Shown here one piece after another: positions 22,459 to 34,024 of a DNA stretch of 64,000 nt; within the stretch, counting starts at the first letter, position 1; each line of letters opens with the position of its first letter. Origin of the DNA: Calocera cornea HHB12733 (Eukaryota; Basidiomycota; Dacrymycetes; Dacrymycetales; Dacrymycetaceae); assembly GCA_001632435.1 (NCBI GenBank), contig KV424042.1:33376-97375 (forward strand), read 5' to 3'. The notes below the pieces were generated by a model that worked only from the letters and a program-made list of their open reading frames with translations, searched no databases and was not told the origin of the DNA. Both the position numbers and the translations under genes were made by a program.

Positions 22459-23200
22459 TCATCGGCGTATCGATACAATCGGCACGTTTGCGTTTGACCC
22501 CACAGCAGGTTGTTCTCGAGGGTCTGATAGTCGCAGCTGCCGTTCTGCAATGAATAGGACTGGCACAGTGTCAAGTTTCGCGTCAACCTTGACATTGACA
22601 GGCTGCTTGTGGGGTTTGCGAGACGGCTGCGAGCAACATTCAGTCACAGCAGCTGCTCGACACAGCGAGTTCCTCACCCAGACTGTGCCTGCCTCTTTAG
22701 CGAGCCAGATTGAGTCGACGGCGATCTGTCTTGCCCGAACACTCCGTTGTTCTTCCTCCTCTGGTGTGTCTTCATGCCGCGGTCGGGTTGAGGAAACTGT
22801 GCAATATTTCAGTCCATTAGATCAACCTGGAGACGAGACGATTTACCAGCGATCACATCAGGCTCCAGTAGAGATATTGATTGAGGTTGCGATGAACCGG
22901 AAACGAGCTTGAACTCTTGGTTTACATTTCAGATGTCGGACCATACTCTCCTTGGCGAAATGACGTACCGAATACGGGGTCGCTTTCGTCGGCTGCTCGA
23001 TCTTTGCGCTTTTTCTTCGATTTCTTCGGCGCAGGAGCAGTATCTTCGGAAGCTCGTGCTGCAGTCAAAGCCAATGTGCTCCGAATGGTATTCTGCAGCG
23101 CCGCAAGCTGTGCCAGGTCCTGGTCCGGGCCGAGGGTGCCTTGAGCACCCTCTAACTCCGCAAACAGCTCTTCGCGGCTGCTGATGCCGTATCGCTCCAT
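22459..23200 (-). CDS. Small basic, probably nucleolar protein of unknown family
   Basis: Exons (descending) 22969-23200, 22847-22915, 22678-22796 and 22459-22626 give 195 residues with all phases matching. The N-terminal 50 residues are helical (MERYGISSREELFAELEGAQ). A classical nuclear/nucleolar signal PKKSKKKRKDR lies near residues 59-69. A hydrophobic strand region FEFKLVSG...PQSISLL and an acidic run EDTPEEEEQ follow, and the tail is RQIAVDSIWLAKEAG and VPIVSIRR. I do not recognise the family; the layout resembles small fungal ribosome-biogenesis proteins, but that is only an impression. It is convergent with CDC16 (65 bp between stops) and divergent from the SPT2-like gene. Confidence 0.65.
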
Positions 23201-23822
23201 GACACAGAAAATAATCGACAGTCGTGACCCAGGCCCTGAAGTTGCAGGGTGCTCTCGCCAGTAGTTACTTGAAAGCGACAAGCCGATGGAGCCACCAGGG
23301 ACACTGGTGCAGACACCTGTGTCCGGTGCAGACCCAGGTATAGATGATTTTGATTGTAGCGATGTTTGCACTAGATGAAGTTCATGTGACGGTTTCTTCG
23401 TCACCTAGTGAGCAGCATGTTGAGCAGTGGGAAAGCAAGAAACAATTGAACGTCGTTGCGCGGTGGGAGGCGATGAAAGAAACACGGTTAGAGGCGATGC
23501 AGCCTCATGGCCGTTTGTATGGATCGGAAGCATCCGTCCCCACTCACCAGCACGCCCGTAGAGGCGTACGACGTGGGCCCGGAATTACGACCACCGTCTG
23601 CACCACAGGCCAGGTTCACAAACATACATAATAACACTTCAAAGGCCTATACCGACCCTCGTACCTCTCTCTTCTGTCTCCCTGTGAGAAGATTTCTATT
23701 TGATCACTGTCTGTGTCTGAATTACAACTTGTGCATCGCGTGAGTGTAGGACTCTTGGTGATACCTTGCCGAACTAACGCCTTGCAGCAGCATCCATCCC
23801 CCTTTCACTTTCATACCCATTC
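23201..23822. promoter_or_regulatory. Divergent promoter region, unknown basic protein / SPT2
   Basis: 622 bp between divergent start codons. No coding exon could be connected in frame to either gene. Confidence 0.5.
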
Positions 23823-25599
23823 ATGAGTAGTGTAAGTCCTGAGACTCTGCTTTTGATAGGTAATAACGATGAAGTAGTTTGCTTCTCTGGCCAAAGCCGC
23901 GCAGTCGCAACAAGCAGCATTGCTCGCGCAGCAGAAGGCAGAGGCGGATGCCCAAGCTCGGAAACTCGCGGAAACCCGCAAGGCAGAACAGGAGAAGCTC
24001 AAGCAGATTGCTGAACAGCGGGCTAAGCAGCTGCAGGCGATCGAGCGGGCAAAGCAAGAGCTTGAGGCTCAACGGGTGAAGCGGGAGAGGGCGGAGAGGG
24101 AGCGAGCGCCGGAATACAAGGAGAAGCAGGATCTGAAGAAACGGCTGAATGGCACGTCAAGAGGCACAGAGAGCCCGAAGCCCAGCGCTCCAAGGCTGAG
24201 CGGAAATCACGCTCGGGCCAGGAGCTCAACGCCTGTTGGCATGACTGTAGAGGAGAAGAGGCGAGCATATTTGGAGAGGCAAGCGCGTGACAGTCCGCAG
24301 AGGAAATCCGCGAATCGCTCTGGGAAATCTCTTCCCGGTTGTCAGTACTCTCATCATTGTGTCTTGTCTCTGTGCTGATCCGTTTGGGATAGTGGGCAGT
24401 GGCGAGATTCGTGTGGTGAACGACCCACATGCTGTCTCGCTCGGCACCAGTACTGGCGGGTCCGACGGCCTGACGGCCCGTCAGCGGCTTGCAATGCTTC
24501 CCCCGACCCTTACGAAGCTGAATGTCAACAAGCGCGATCTGCGTGGCCCGGCCGAGGTTCAAGCAGAACTGCAACGGGCGAGGATCGCAGCTGGTGTGGG
24601 CGACCCGGAGGGCTTCAGGGAAGAGAAGAAGCGTGAAGAACTTGAAAGGAGGGAACGGGCAATGCGTGCCAAGCAGGAGCGACTTGCAGGTAAACGTGCG
24701 AGGCCGTCCAGTGCAGTCATGAGTGAGGAGGAGGCGGGCCACGAGGTTGGAGAGCAGAGCGATGGTGGACGGAAGGAGAAGGAGAGCAGGAAAGAGAAGG
24801 AGCGAACGAAAGAGCGAGAGATGGAGCACGAGAAGGAGAAGCAGCGGGACCGAGAACGCGAGCGGGAGAAGCAGAAGGAGAAGCCAAAGGATATGCCTCT
24901 GACCGCTCAACTCAAGGCCAACGGTCCTTCCCGTGCAGCGTTAAGTGCTGGTGTTACCTCCTCCCCTCGCCTAAGGGACAAGCCCCTGACCTCCGTCGTC
25001 CCAGTACCCCGCGCAGTCTCGACATCTCAGTCCTCGACAGCTACCCTCAAGGGCTCATCGGTCTCAAATTTCAGCTCCAAGACTGCCGTCAATGGCTCTG
25101 GCAAACCCGTGCGAACCTTCGACCCGAAGCACGCTCCTACATCGTCTTCTTCCAGTCTGCCTGTCAAGCGCAAGCGCTCATCTTCTGAAGACGAACCGTC
25201 TGACGACGAAGGCCCGCGTCAGAAGCAGTCACGTCGTGACGCTTCCGACAGACCCCGCGACCGGGACAGGGACAGGAGGGAGAGGGACATGGGACTTCAT
25301 GGGGAAGCCAGGAAGGAGCTTGACGATGTGCTTTCCATGTTCAGGCGTGGCCGACAGCGGAGATGGAGCGACGACAGTGACGATGACGATATGGAGGTCA
25401 CTGGCGAGGAGTTGTGGAGGGAGGAGAAGAAGAGGTTCGTACTGCGTGATGTTCAATGCAAACGCAAGTGCAGTACTGATCGTGATGCTATAGTGAGAAA
25501 GTGGCCAAGCTCGAAGATGAGCGTGAGGCTATGGCAGAGAAAAGGCATGAGGAAGAGAAGCGACGCAAGCGGATGGAGAAGGTGAAGGGTGGTAACTGA
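23823..25599 (+). CDS. SPT2: SPT2-like chromatin protein (histone chaperone)
   Basis: Exons 23823-23831, 23878 to about 24337, 24393-25434 and 25494-25599 give about 538 residues. The first coding exon is only 9 nt (Met-Ser-Ser). The N-terminal third is a long charged coiled coil rich in Ala, Gln, Lys and Glu (FASLAKAAQSQQAALLAQQK). The middle is basic/Ser-rich with a bipartite-like KRKRSSSEDE. The C-terminus is the SPT2 domain: an acidic DDSDDDDMEVTGEELWREE, then SEKVAKLEDEREAMAEKRHE. Spt2 binds H3-H4 and limits histone loss during transcription. The donor of intron 2 is either 24338 or 24341 (both keep frame; one residue difference). Confidence 0.87.
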
Positions 25600-25887
25600 T
25601 CCACTGCCGCTCTCGTCGGCTGCGCTTGGCTTCTCTGTGAGACAGGTTTCTTGAGGGGCTCACTGCTAGGTTGTGTTTTCATAATTGCTCTCGAACCTTC
25701 AATTGGGTTGGAGTAAACTGGTTTCTTCATCGCATATGTATATCATCTATCATCCAGTCGAACAAACACCTACATAAAGGGAAAACTCTACCGAGTTCAA
25801 CGTGACGTGAAGCATGAACATGGTATCATATTGTGAAGGGACCAAGTATGACAAGAACGAGAGTAGATCAAGACCACTTCTCTCTAT

Positions 25888-27064
25888 CTACTTGGCCTTC
25901 TGCAAGAGGTGTCAGTGAAAGAAGTTCCGCAGAGGGACTAAACAAGACGTACAAAGCCAGCAGCATCCATATCGTAATCTATACCCAGCTCGGCCAACTT
26001 GCGCTTCTTCTCCTCTTGCCTTTTCAGCAGCCTCTCATTGGACTGCTGCTTCTCCTCTTCTGTGCGCTCCCTGTTGTGCTTCAGCCTAGCGATGCGCTCC
26101 AGGGGTAGCTTCCTGAATTTGCGGTTTGCACCGACCCATAGTTCCGGATGGACTTTTTCGGCGGGAATAATGTAGCACTGGAGCAGATGCCCAAACATGA
26201 GATAGTTGTGCAGCGTCTCTGCAACGAGTTTGGCGGTCGGAAAGTGATCGAACTCGATGAATGCGTAGTGCTTGGAACGGCCGGTTTTCTTGTTGCGGGA
26301 CAGACGTAGACGAGTGATATTGCCGAACTGGGACATGTAGCCCCGCATCTGGTCTTCGTAGAAACCGTGAGGTATCCGTCCTAGGTAAAGGACACCACGC
26401 TCCTCCGTCTGATGCAAGGATAACCTCAATCAGATCATGACTGGCAACGGCAGAAACATAGACGCACCTTCTGTTTCTTCGCTTTCTCTAGCTTGCGCTT
26501 TATTGTCGCATCATCTTTCGCGATCGTGGGCAGCTTGCCAATATCGATGGGTGCGGTGTCAACGTCGTCATCTTCGTCTGAAGAGTCGGAGCCGCTTGAG
26601 AACCCGTGCAAGACATCGTCATCCTCCTCGGCCTCATCTCCTTCCTCAGCCACCTCATCCTCCTCCACAGTATCCTCTGGAGCTGGAGCTGGAGCTGGAG
26701 CTGGAGCCTTCTTCGTGGGCTTCGGCTTCATTGCTGCCTCAGAGATGGTAACCTTCTTCGGAGCCTTGGGGGCCTTGGGGGCAGGAGTCGGAGCTTCCAT
26801 AGTTTTTGTGCTATCGTTAGACTTCTTCGCCCGAGACGGCCTTTCCGTCTTTTCAGACACCACCTTCTCATCGGCAGACTTTCTCCGCTTCTTCTCTACA
26901 CCACCATCGTCATGTTCCACCTCGAGCTTGCGCTTCTTCGCCTTGTCTGCCGCGGCGGATTTCTCACTGGGTGCTGCAGAGACAGGTTTTGCAACTTTCG
27001 AGACTCTGGATTCTGGCTTGCGAGCCTTGGGCTTGATGACGGCGGTTTTGGACTTTGAAGACAT
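25888..27064 (-). CDS. NOP15: Nop15/NIFK-type RNA-binding ribosome biogenesis factor
   Basis: Nucleolar factor for 60S subunit assembly that binds the ITS2 region of pre-rRNA. Exons (descending) 26468-27064, 25953-26408 and 25888-25899 give 354 residues. The N-terminal 200 residues are Lys/Ala/Ser-rich, with an (AP)n run and an acidic stretch (EEDDDVLHGFSSGSDSSDED). The RRM (about 203-285) begins RGVLYLGRIPHGFYEDQMRG, then FGNITRLRLSRNKKTGRSKH and YAFIEFDHF, matching Nop15 closely, followed by HLLQCYIIPAEKVHPELW and a basic C-terminal helix. The last coding exon is 12 nt (three codons and the stop). It is supported by a GTACGT donor and by the expected short basic tail GFKAK. Confidence 0.92.
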
Positions 27065-28278
27065 ACTCAGAACGAAAGCATGGACTGGTCGTAGAGATGC
27101 ACGAGCTGAACGAAGGAGGGCCGGTCTACTAGGACAAATTGGCCGGACCCCTACTGGACAAAATTTTGGTCCCGGTATTGTGATCGGCGCTCGGGCGCTT
27201 CTGCTGCGACTCCGGTTTCTGCAAGTTGCGGCCCCGCTATCTCTCTACTAGAGCCTGATATCAGCGCTATCAAAGTTGAGGATCTCGCTACACTTACTTT
27301 ATGCACTAAACTTTGCTATGTAACACTGGAACTATTTGATCGAAAGAAATTCTTTCCTCTGTTACAGTACTTCAAATTCGGCTGCGCCAACAAGTTCTCG
27401 CCTTCGACATCCAGTGTACTTGCTGTAAGCAAGCTGAGGTGGCTTATAGATTTCACTTTATCAGTGAACTGACCTGCACAGCTATGGCTTGTTTGGCACC
27501 ATAGGTGTCTGGCATTCTCTGTCAAGGGGTACAGGCTCCTTTAAACAGGCTTCTCAGCCTGCCAGACGCTTGTTGAGTTGCGAGAAATGTCAGACGTAGG
27601 CTACACCAATATTGGGTAGCTGGTCTCATCTTGCAGAGGGTTGTCCAGACGAGCTGGTCCTGCCCCGGTGGGCAGGCGGCAAGAAGCAGGGACAGCAAGC
27701 TGAGCATACAATACCATGAGCGCATATTTTCGCCGATCCTTATTAGGACGAGACTCTTCATTCCGACCAATTTATTGCATGTAGGGCAGGGCTACTGCCA
27801 TCGATCTGCATTGACTCCTACTGTCCGCTTGTTGTCTCAGGTGGATGAGTAAGCACACCCCGCCGCACGTCAGCATTCGGGCTACTGTATCTGTCATGCC
27901 ACCGCTGATGGAAGCGTTGGAACATTGTCTGCAAGGTCATCTCGTTAGCGTGGAACGGCGTGAGTTAAACGACCACCCAGAACACATGTTAAGGATCCTG
28001 CTACAAACTCCCCCCCCCTCCAAAAAAACCTGCAGCGACCTGCTGTGTCACAATGTACTGCCAGAGCCGAGCAACGGCTGAGGGCTGCCGCTGCAGTGCT
28101 TGCCAGATCAGGCCCCACGGAACCGTCCATTATAGCATCCACGAGGCGGCAGGCTTCCGGATCCCTAAGGGCCACCCCTCCGAGTATGAATACACCGTCT
28201 CAAGAGAAGTAGACATTATGCAAGGTGTACAACTAGGTATCGTCTATCTTCAGCGTGCAGACCCAGCCGCCACCTACA
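27065..28278. other. Gene-free stretch, 1.2 kb
   Basis: Promoter of NOP15 and 3' flank of THEM6-like A. It has a C8/A7 homopolymer pair at about 28008-28028. No frame shows splice-consistent coding character. Confidence 0.55.
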
Positions 28279-29300
28279 TCACTCCGCCACGGGACGCAGG
28301 TCTTCCAGCCCGGCCAAAAGCTTACCACAGACCTCTATACCTGTTTTCCTCTCCGCCTCAAGCTCCTTCAGCTCCCACCCACCCTCCAGGAACGGCCTCG
28401 CGAGTTCCTCTTTCCAGTTAGCCTTGAGCACGTCCCTGAGCGTGCCCTCCTTCGTCAGCTGCTGCGTCCGAGCCCACCGAGCCCGGCCGATCGCCTCCGT
28501 GCCGCCCATGCCGGACAGGGCGAGGACGATCGTCGGTGGGGTTGTGAGCCGCCCTTGCTTAAAACAGATGCGGGAGCCGCACACGCTGTGCAGGATCGCC
28601 CCAGGCGGAAGGAGGTCCCGCGGAAGGGGCGCAGGGGGGAGGAGCGTCGTCTCCTCTTTCTCCCCTCGGGAGCCCTTCCGGGGGTAGGACACGAAGTAGG
28701 TGATGAAATACAACTGTGTGTTCCTGTGAGCCAAACGTATGTCATCTCTCCTGACGGTACTCACCCATTTGTGGTCCCATCCCCCGATAGCGGTGCGCAT
28801 CTCGTATCTCCCCAGGATGGGGATCTCCCTGAGAAAGGCGTAATCTGCCCCACCAAGGGGCGTCCAACCCCTATGCGTCGTGTACCACGATGGCCAGAAT
28901 TGCATCCCACTCTGCACTCGGGCAATGTCGAGCGTCTTCGCATAGCTTGAGTTGGACAAATGGCCGAATATGTCGCTGTCGTCCAGAGTCGCCACGCCCT
29001 GCATAACGTGCATCACTTCGAAGGGACTCTTTCCAATTGGGCTGCAATGCTCCATGTACTTGTGCGGGTTTCCATACAGGCGCCGGCGCGTATACCACAC
29101 CCATTGGGATTTGAAGCACAGACGGACTAGGACAAGTGTGTGATCAGTGACAGACGGCAGTGCTAAAGGAGAAGGGCCCCACTGTGCCACATGAGCGGGA
29201 GGCTGCGGGCGTTTAGCGCCAGCAGCAAGAAGAACGCGTACTTGATCACATTGCGGATATAGGGAAGCACGGTGGCTAGTGTAGACATAGCAGCCATCAT
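28279..29300 (-). CDS. THEM6-like hotdog-fold thioesterase, copy A
   Basis: Exons (descending) 29183-29300, 28765-29126 and 28279-28713 give 304 residues. An N-terminal membrane segment (VIKYAFFLLLALNARSLPL) is followed by a 4HBT-type hotdog domain: SPFEVMHVMQGVATLDDSDI, FGHLSNSSYAKTLDIARV (the D..GHL.N..Y motif), LREIPILGRYEMRTAIGGWD and LYFITYFVSYP. The C-terminal 90 residues are helical and charged. This resembles THEM6-family membrane-anchored thioesterase-like proteins. The Asp of the motif is present, so acyl-CoA thioesterase activity is possible, but the substrate is unknown. A paralogue is transcribed divergently at 30365-31460 with both introns at identical positions. Confidence 0.83.
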
Positions 29301-30364
29301 GAGAGCAACCCGCGATGCTAGACCAGCGTAAGAGGAGACCAAGGTACGCAAGTCCGCCGGACGACCCGCATGCCTCCGACTTTATACCCTTGATGGAATT
29401 GGGGGGCTCATGACTAATTAGGCTTGCACAATCCCAGATTACGCAGCGCTTTGAGAGATAAGCAGGCGTGAAACCCACTCAGATCTGCACGGCGAAAGTT
29501 GTGAAATTCCGCGCGGCATGCGAGTGAGTCGCAACCGGGTATCTATCGCGCGCAAAAGGGAACCCTGGGCATGTGAAAGTTGCCGGTGTGGTGTACATAG
29601 CCACCAACTGGTCGGGACACGTCACCCATCAGTCTTCTGCACAGTGAGCAGCGGCCGCCGACCGGGCTCTGGAGAGAACATACGGTCAGAAATGTACGCA
29701 ATCATGTGCGATTGCGGCTTGAGTTTACTGGTTAACAAAGCTGGCTGTGATCCTTGTTGAAATTCAGCGGTCTCTTGAGGATCCAATTCGTCCTCGAGGC
29801 GACTGCAACAGCCAGACGACCAATTGCGGTGATTGCAATTCTCTTTGGGGACATATCCAGGTAGAAATTCAGGCAGCCCGAGCGGCAAAGGTAGCAAAGA
29901 CAGGAGGGCCACAAAGATCAAAGTCCTAGAACAGAGCCGAGTATTAATGTCAATGTGGCAGTGCCGGCTACTAAATTGAGCTCCTCCACCTCGGCCAGAA
30001 CCGCGGTGGCGGTCCCCGAATCGGCCGTTTTGAATCTGGCTGATCGTGCGCGGCCTCCCGGTGTCCGGCGTCGGCCGCCCTGACTGCCAACTCTCAACTT
30101 ACCTCGCCAAGTCTCTGTCGCCAAAGACTATCTCCTCCTGAACACCTTGCTCCTCGTCGTCACCATCCGCTTGATTGCTGCTCTCGTTGCTTTTCGTCGA
30201 GAGCCGGGATAAATTGCGGAGAAGACACGCGTGCCGCGAGCGTCTGCATTGGGGACCGCCACGCCGAGGAGATACAGTGCTATCATACTGTACAGTAGCC
30301 CGAAGCAGCCAGCGCATTCGCGCGTGTTACCACAGTCTCAAATACCTCGCTGCCTCCTGTCGCC
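29301..30364. promoter_or_regulatory. Divergent intergenic region between THEM6-like paralogues
   Basis: 1.06 kb between the two start codons; GC-rich around 29990-30090. No coding signal is evident. It may hold a shared promoter. Confidence 0.5.
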
Positions 30365-31460
30365 ATGCCTCCCTCAACCACACTCACCACCCGCCCTACG
30401 ACCGCCAAGCTCGCTCAGCTGCGAATCATGCTTGAGAGCATCCTGCGATTGCTGCCTGGTCTGCCCAGCTTGGGGCTCATTGGGAAGATCCTGAAGTATG
30501 CTGCGCTAGTGCTGCTTGCGATTAACGCGCGGAGCTTCCCGGGGATGTGGCATGGTGAGCTCCCATCTAAGAGATCAAAGTAGGCACTCGCTGATGTGCC
30601 GCATATAGTTCGTCTCTGGGCTCATGTCTGGTACTGGCAGTTCAAACGAAGACTCTTCCGGGACGACAAGCGGTACATGGAGCTGATGTCGCCGATAGGG
30701 CAGTCACCGTTCGCCGCACTGCACGTCATGCGCGGCCTCGCCACGCTCGACGACTGCGACATGTTCGGCCACCTGTCGAACAGCAGCTACGCCAAAACGC
30801 TCGACATTGTCCGCTTCCAGATGCTCATGAAGTACGTTGTGTCGTTCTATGGCGAGAAGGGCGTGACGGCGCTCGGGGGGAGCGATTATGCGTTCTTCAA
30901 GGAGATCCCAATCTTGTCTTCGTATGAGATGCGGACGACCATCGGTGGTTGGGATCATAAATGGGTGCGCTCCATATTGCTGTGTTTCGTGCAAGGCTCT
31001 GACTTCGTGATAGCTCTACCTCGTCACATACTTCATTAGCTACCCGAAGAAGGGTACGAAAGCATACAAGGCGCTCAAGGAGTCACCACCTCACATCCCG
31101 CCTGCGCCCCTGCCGCGCAGCCTGCTCCCCCCGAACGCAATCCTGCACTGCGTGGCCGTCACGCACTACTGCTTCAAAAACAAGCGTCTGACCGTCCCGC
31201 CCACTGTGGCACTCTCCCTCAGCGGATTCGGGACGACTCCCGAAGTCGGCTGGGCGCGTTGGCACCGCACAGAGCAGCTGCGGAAGGAGGGCAAGCTCAA
31301 GAAAGTGCTTAGCGGGCATTGGAAGGAGGAGATCGAGCGCAGCACCGAGGAGGGCGGGTTTGGCCTGCAGGAGTTTGAGGAGGACAGAAAGCTGGGGATG
31401 GTGGCGTGCGGGAAGTTGCTGCACGGCTTGGACCAGCTCCGCGCTGTTGCGGAGGCGTAG
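30365..31460 (+). CDS. THEM6-like hotdog-fold thioesterase, copy B
   Basis: Exons 30365-30554, 30609-30964 and 31014-31460 give 330 residues. It matches copy A over its length: a membrane segment (ILKYAALVLLAINARSFPG), SPFAALHVMRGLATLDDCDM, FGHLSNSSYAKTLDIVRF, KEIPILSSYEMRTTIGGWDH and LYLVTYFISYPKKG. Introns follow MWH (phase 1) and GGWDHKW (phase 0), as in copy A. Copy B has about 25 extra N-terminal residues (Thr/Pro-rich, then a helix). The two genes are divergent, so the duplication was inverted. Confidence 0.84.
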
Positions 31461-31813
31461 ACGCAATTCATACCGTGATGACTAGCGGTTCTGTTATGTA
31501 GATGTATCTGTCTTAGTCCTAATGTTAATCTATTAGTAGCATCCATAAATAAGGATTGGGTATCAGGAATTGGCACTCCACGGGACGGCATGTGAATCTC
31601 AGACGTGTTCCAGGTGCCGACCCTTCAACGAGGCGGAACCCTGAGCCCCTCCGTTCTGCAATAGCCGGTCCAGATCGAACGAAGGCCATGGGCGATACTG
31701 CATATCTGTGACCGACCTCGGCGGTTGAGCTGTGACTCTGTACAATCCCCTGTCGCTTTGCTCACCACTTGAAAGTGCTGTGAACGTTTGCAAGTGCTCA
31801 GCAGGACCACCGT
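31461..31813. other. Intergenic, 353 bp
   Basis: 3' flank of THEM6-like B and promoter of the thioesterase II gene; no other feature. Confidence 0.55.
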
Positions 31814-33119
31814 ATGGAAACTCCGGGAAAGGACAGCGCGGAGCACGAGCTCATCACCGCCTCGCTCGACCTCGAGCGACTCGAAAAGAACCTGTATGCG
31901 TCCCTACAACCGCTCCATCGTCATCAGGTACTGAAGTATTGAGTAGGTTCAGATCCAAGTCGCTCTGGATCCCATCAAGAGCACGGGGCGTATTCGGCGG
32001 TCAGGTTATCAGCCAGGCGTTGCTGGCGGCTACGAACTGCGTCGAGACCGCTTACAGCGTCCATGTGAGTTCACGATCTCCTGTCTATATGGCTCTATCT
32101 AACTGCATATTCAGTCATTACATGTGAGCTGGGCCGAGGCTGAATGAAGTTTCGAATGTTGATCTGGGCTCAGTGCTACTTCTTGTACAGCGCCGATGCG
32201 AGTGTACCGATAGTATACAACGTGGAGACGTTGCGCCAAGGTGCGCTTTGTCAGCCTCCCTACAATTGTACTTGATTAACTTGTATCAGGTCGCTCGTAC
32301 ACTGCTTGCACCGTCAAAGCCGTGCAGAAAGGTAACTGTATCTTCGCGATGACCTGCTCCTTCCACCGGCCCGAGCCGCACCAGCCGACGCACCAGTGGC
32401 CCATGCCCACCGACTTGCCGCACCCGGACGACTGCCCTCTGCAGGAGGAGGTGTACGAGCAGGGGGCACGCACGCTGAACGTTAGTGACGAGGAGAGGGA
32501 GCGAATGCTCCTGTACGCGCACGATAGGCGGCATAGTCCGATCGCCGTCAAGCTGGCCAAGCGTCCGGCGACGAAGGAGGCGTATGACGAGCCTGGCACC
32601 ACGATGTATTGGCTCAGAGCGAGGGGAGTGGGGCACTTGGAGCCGAGCTTCCACAAATGCATCGTGGCATATTTATCAGACCTCGCGTTGTGAGTTTTCG
32701 GGACATGCTCTTGCCTAGGAGATAGCTGACTGCAGCACAGCATTGGCGTGTCAGCGAAAGCGGTCAACCTCAGCAACTTTGGAAAACCGCCAAATCGGCT
32801 CGCCATGATGTCTTCGCTCGATCACTCAATCTGGTTCTACGAGTGGGTTTCCTTTTCTCGGTCTTGTACCGGACTGACAAGGAAACAGCCACAACATCGA
32901 GTGTGGGGATTGGCTTTTGCATGTCATGGAATCTCCTGTGGCAGGTTCCGGACGGGGCCTGGTGCATGGCAGGGTGAGAAACTCAGTCATGCTGTACGAT
33001 AACATCGATGAATCTTGGCGCAGTTATATACACAGGAGGGAAAGCTCGTCGCAGTTACAACACAGGAAGGTGTTGTACGTGCTGAACTAGAGGGACCCCA
33101 GTCAAAGGCGAAGCTGTGA
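31814..33119 (+). CDS. TES1: Peroxisomal acyl-CoA thioesterase II (TesB/Tes1 type)
   Basis: Hydrolyses acyl-CoA to free acid and CoA, supporting peroxisomal beta-oxidation. Eight exons: 31814-31893, 31947-32064, 32115-32123, 32174-32240, 32290-32689, 32741-32842, 32889-32973 and 33024-33119, giving 318 residues. A double hotdog is evident: GVFGGQVISQALLAATNCVE, YSVHSLHCYFLYSADASVPI, QGRSYTACTVKAVQKGNCIF, and in the second half SSLDHSIWFYDHNIECGDWL and the TesB-type LYTQEGKLVAVTTQEGVVRA. The C-terminus is SKAKL; its last three residues, AKL, are a good peroxisomal targeting signal type 1. Exon 3 is a 9-nt microexon (Ser-Leu-His) needed to complete the conserved YSVHSLHCYF. Confidence 0.93.
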
Positions 33120-33320
33120 TGCTTGCACCTCCCGTTCACCGTTTCCAGCTTGTACTTTACTGAACTTCAAGTCACATTTAATAGGCATTTGTTGCACAAT
33201 CACTCGTCCGGGATGACAGCAAGCACGTGATTCATTGAATGTCAACTTGTATCTGGGTGAAGCCAAATGACAAGACTCCGACCTTCACACACTCGTTGGC
33301 ATGGAGGGCACTGCGAAGGC

Positions 33321-34024
33321 TTAGAGGCCCAGGATACCGCCGAGAAGGCCACCGAGGAGACCCCACAAGCCGACGAAGACGGAGGCGTTGACGTGGAGGC
33401 AAGCGAAGATGCTGACGATCACTGCACTCGATGTCAGCTGCATTCTCTAACAAAGGGATACGGGGGAACATACAGGGGCAGAAAGCGGGAAGGAACCCGA
33501 TGAAGATGTTGACGCAGATGTTGATGAGGGCCGTCAGCTGCACGTCGAGCGCCGGGAAGTAGGCGTCAGCGCAGCCGGGGACGACAGCGGTTATCTTGAC
33601 CAGGGCGGCAAATAGGGTGATGAAGACGTTGGCGTAGACGGTGACGACAGCGACGATGTTTAGTGAAAGGTAAGCCTGGACGTTGAGAGCACCAAGAGCG
33701 GTCACAGCGACGTTGATATGGGCGCAGACTTCCGCCATGCTGTGTCTTGCATAAGCATCCTCGTATGTGCAATGAACACCACGAGACTTACACATCAGCG
33801 AAGGCAGCCACGTCGACAGTCGCACCCGCCAGGATGTTGGTAATGACAACCACATCAGCCTGGATGTTCGCGAGCAGTTCTGCGCCAACGTTGAGGGCCA
33901 CCGTATCGGGGGCGGGGTTGCGTGCCTCGAGCTCACGAGCCTCCTTAGCGATGGGAGACGCGGAGACGAGGAAGCCGAGAGAGAGGAAGAAAAGGGCAAA
34001 AGCGGCAAGGCGGGAGTACTGCAT
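33321..34024 (-). CDS. Small secreted hydrophobic protein
   Basis: Exons (descending) 33792-34024, 33474-33739 and 33321-33421 give 199 residues. A signal peptide (AFALFFLSLGFLVSASP) is followed by a short propeptide-like segment KEARELEARN and then by almost uninterrupted hydrophobic sequence rich in Val, Ala, Ile and Leu, with five spaced Cys, ending GLLGGLLGGILGL. It has the size and composition of small secreted cell-wall-associated proteins of agaricomycetes (SC15-like), but it is not a hydrophobin: the eight-Cys pattern with adjacent Cys pairs is absent. The function is unknown; interface or wall association is a guess from composition. Confidence 0.75.
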
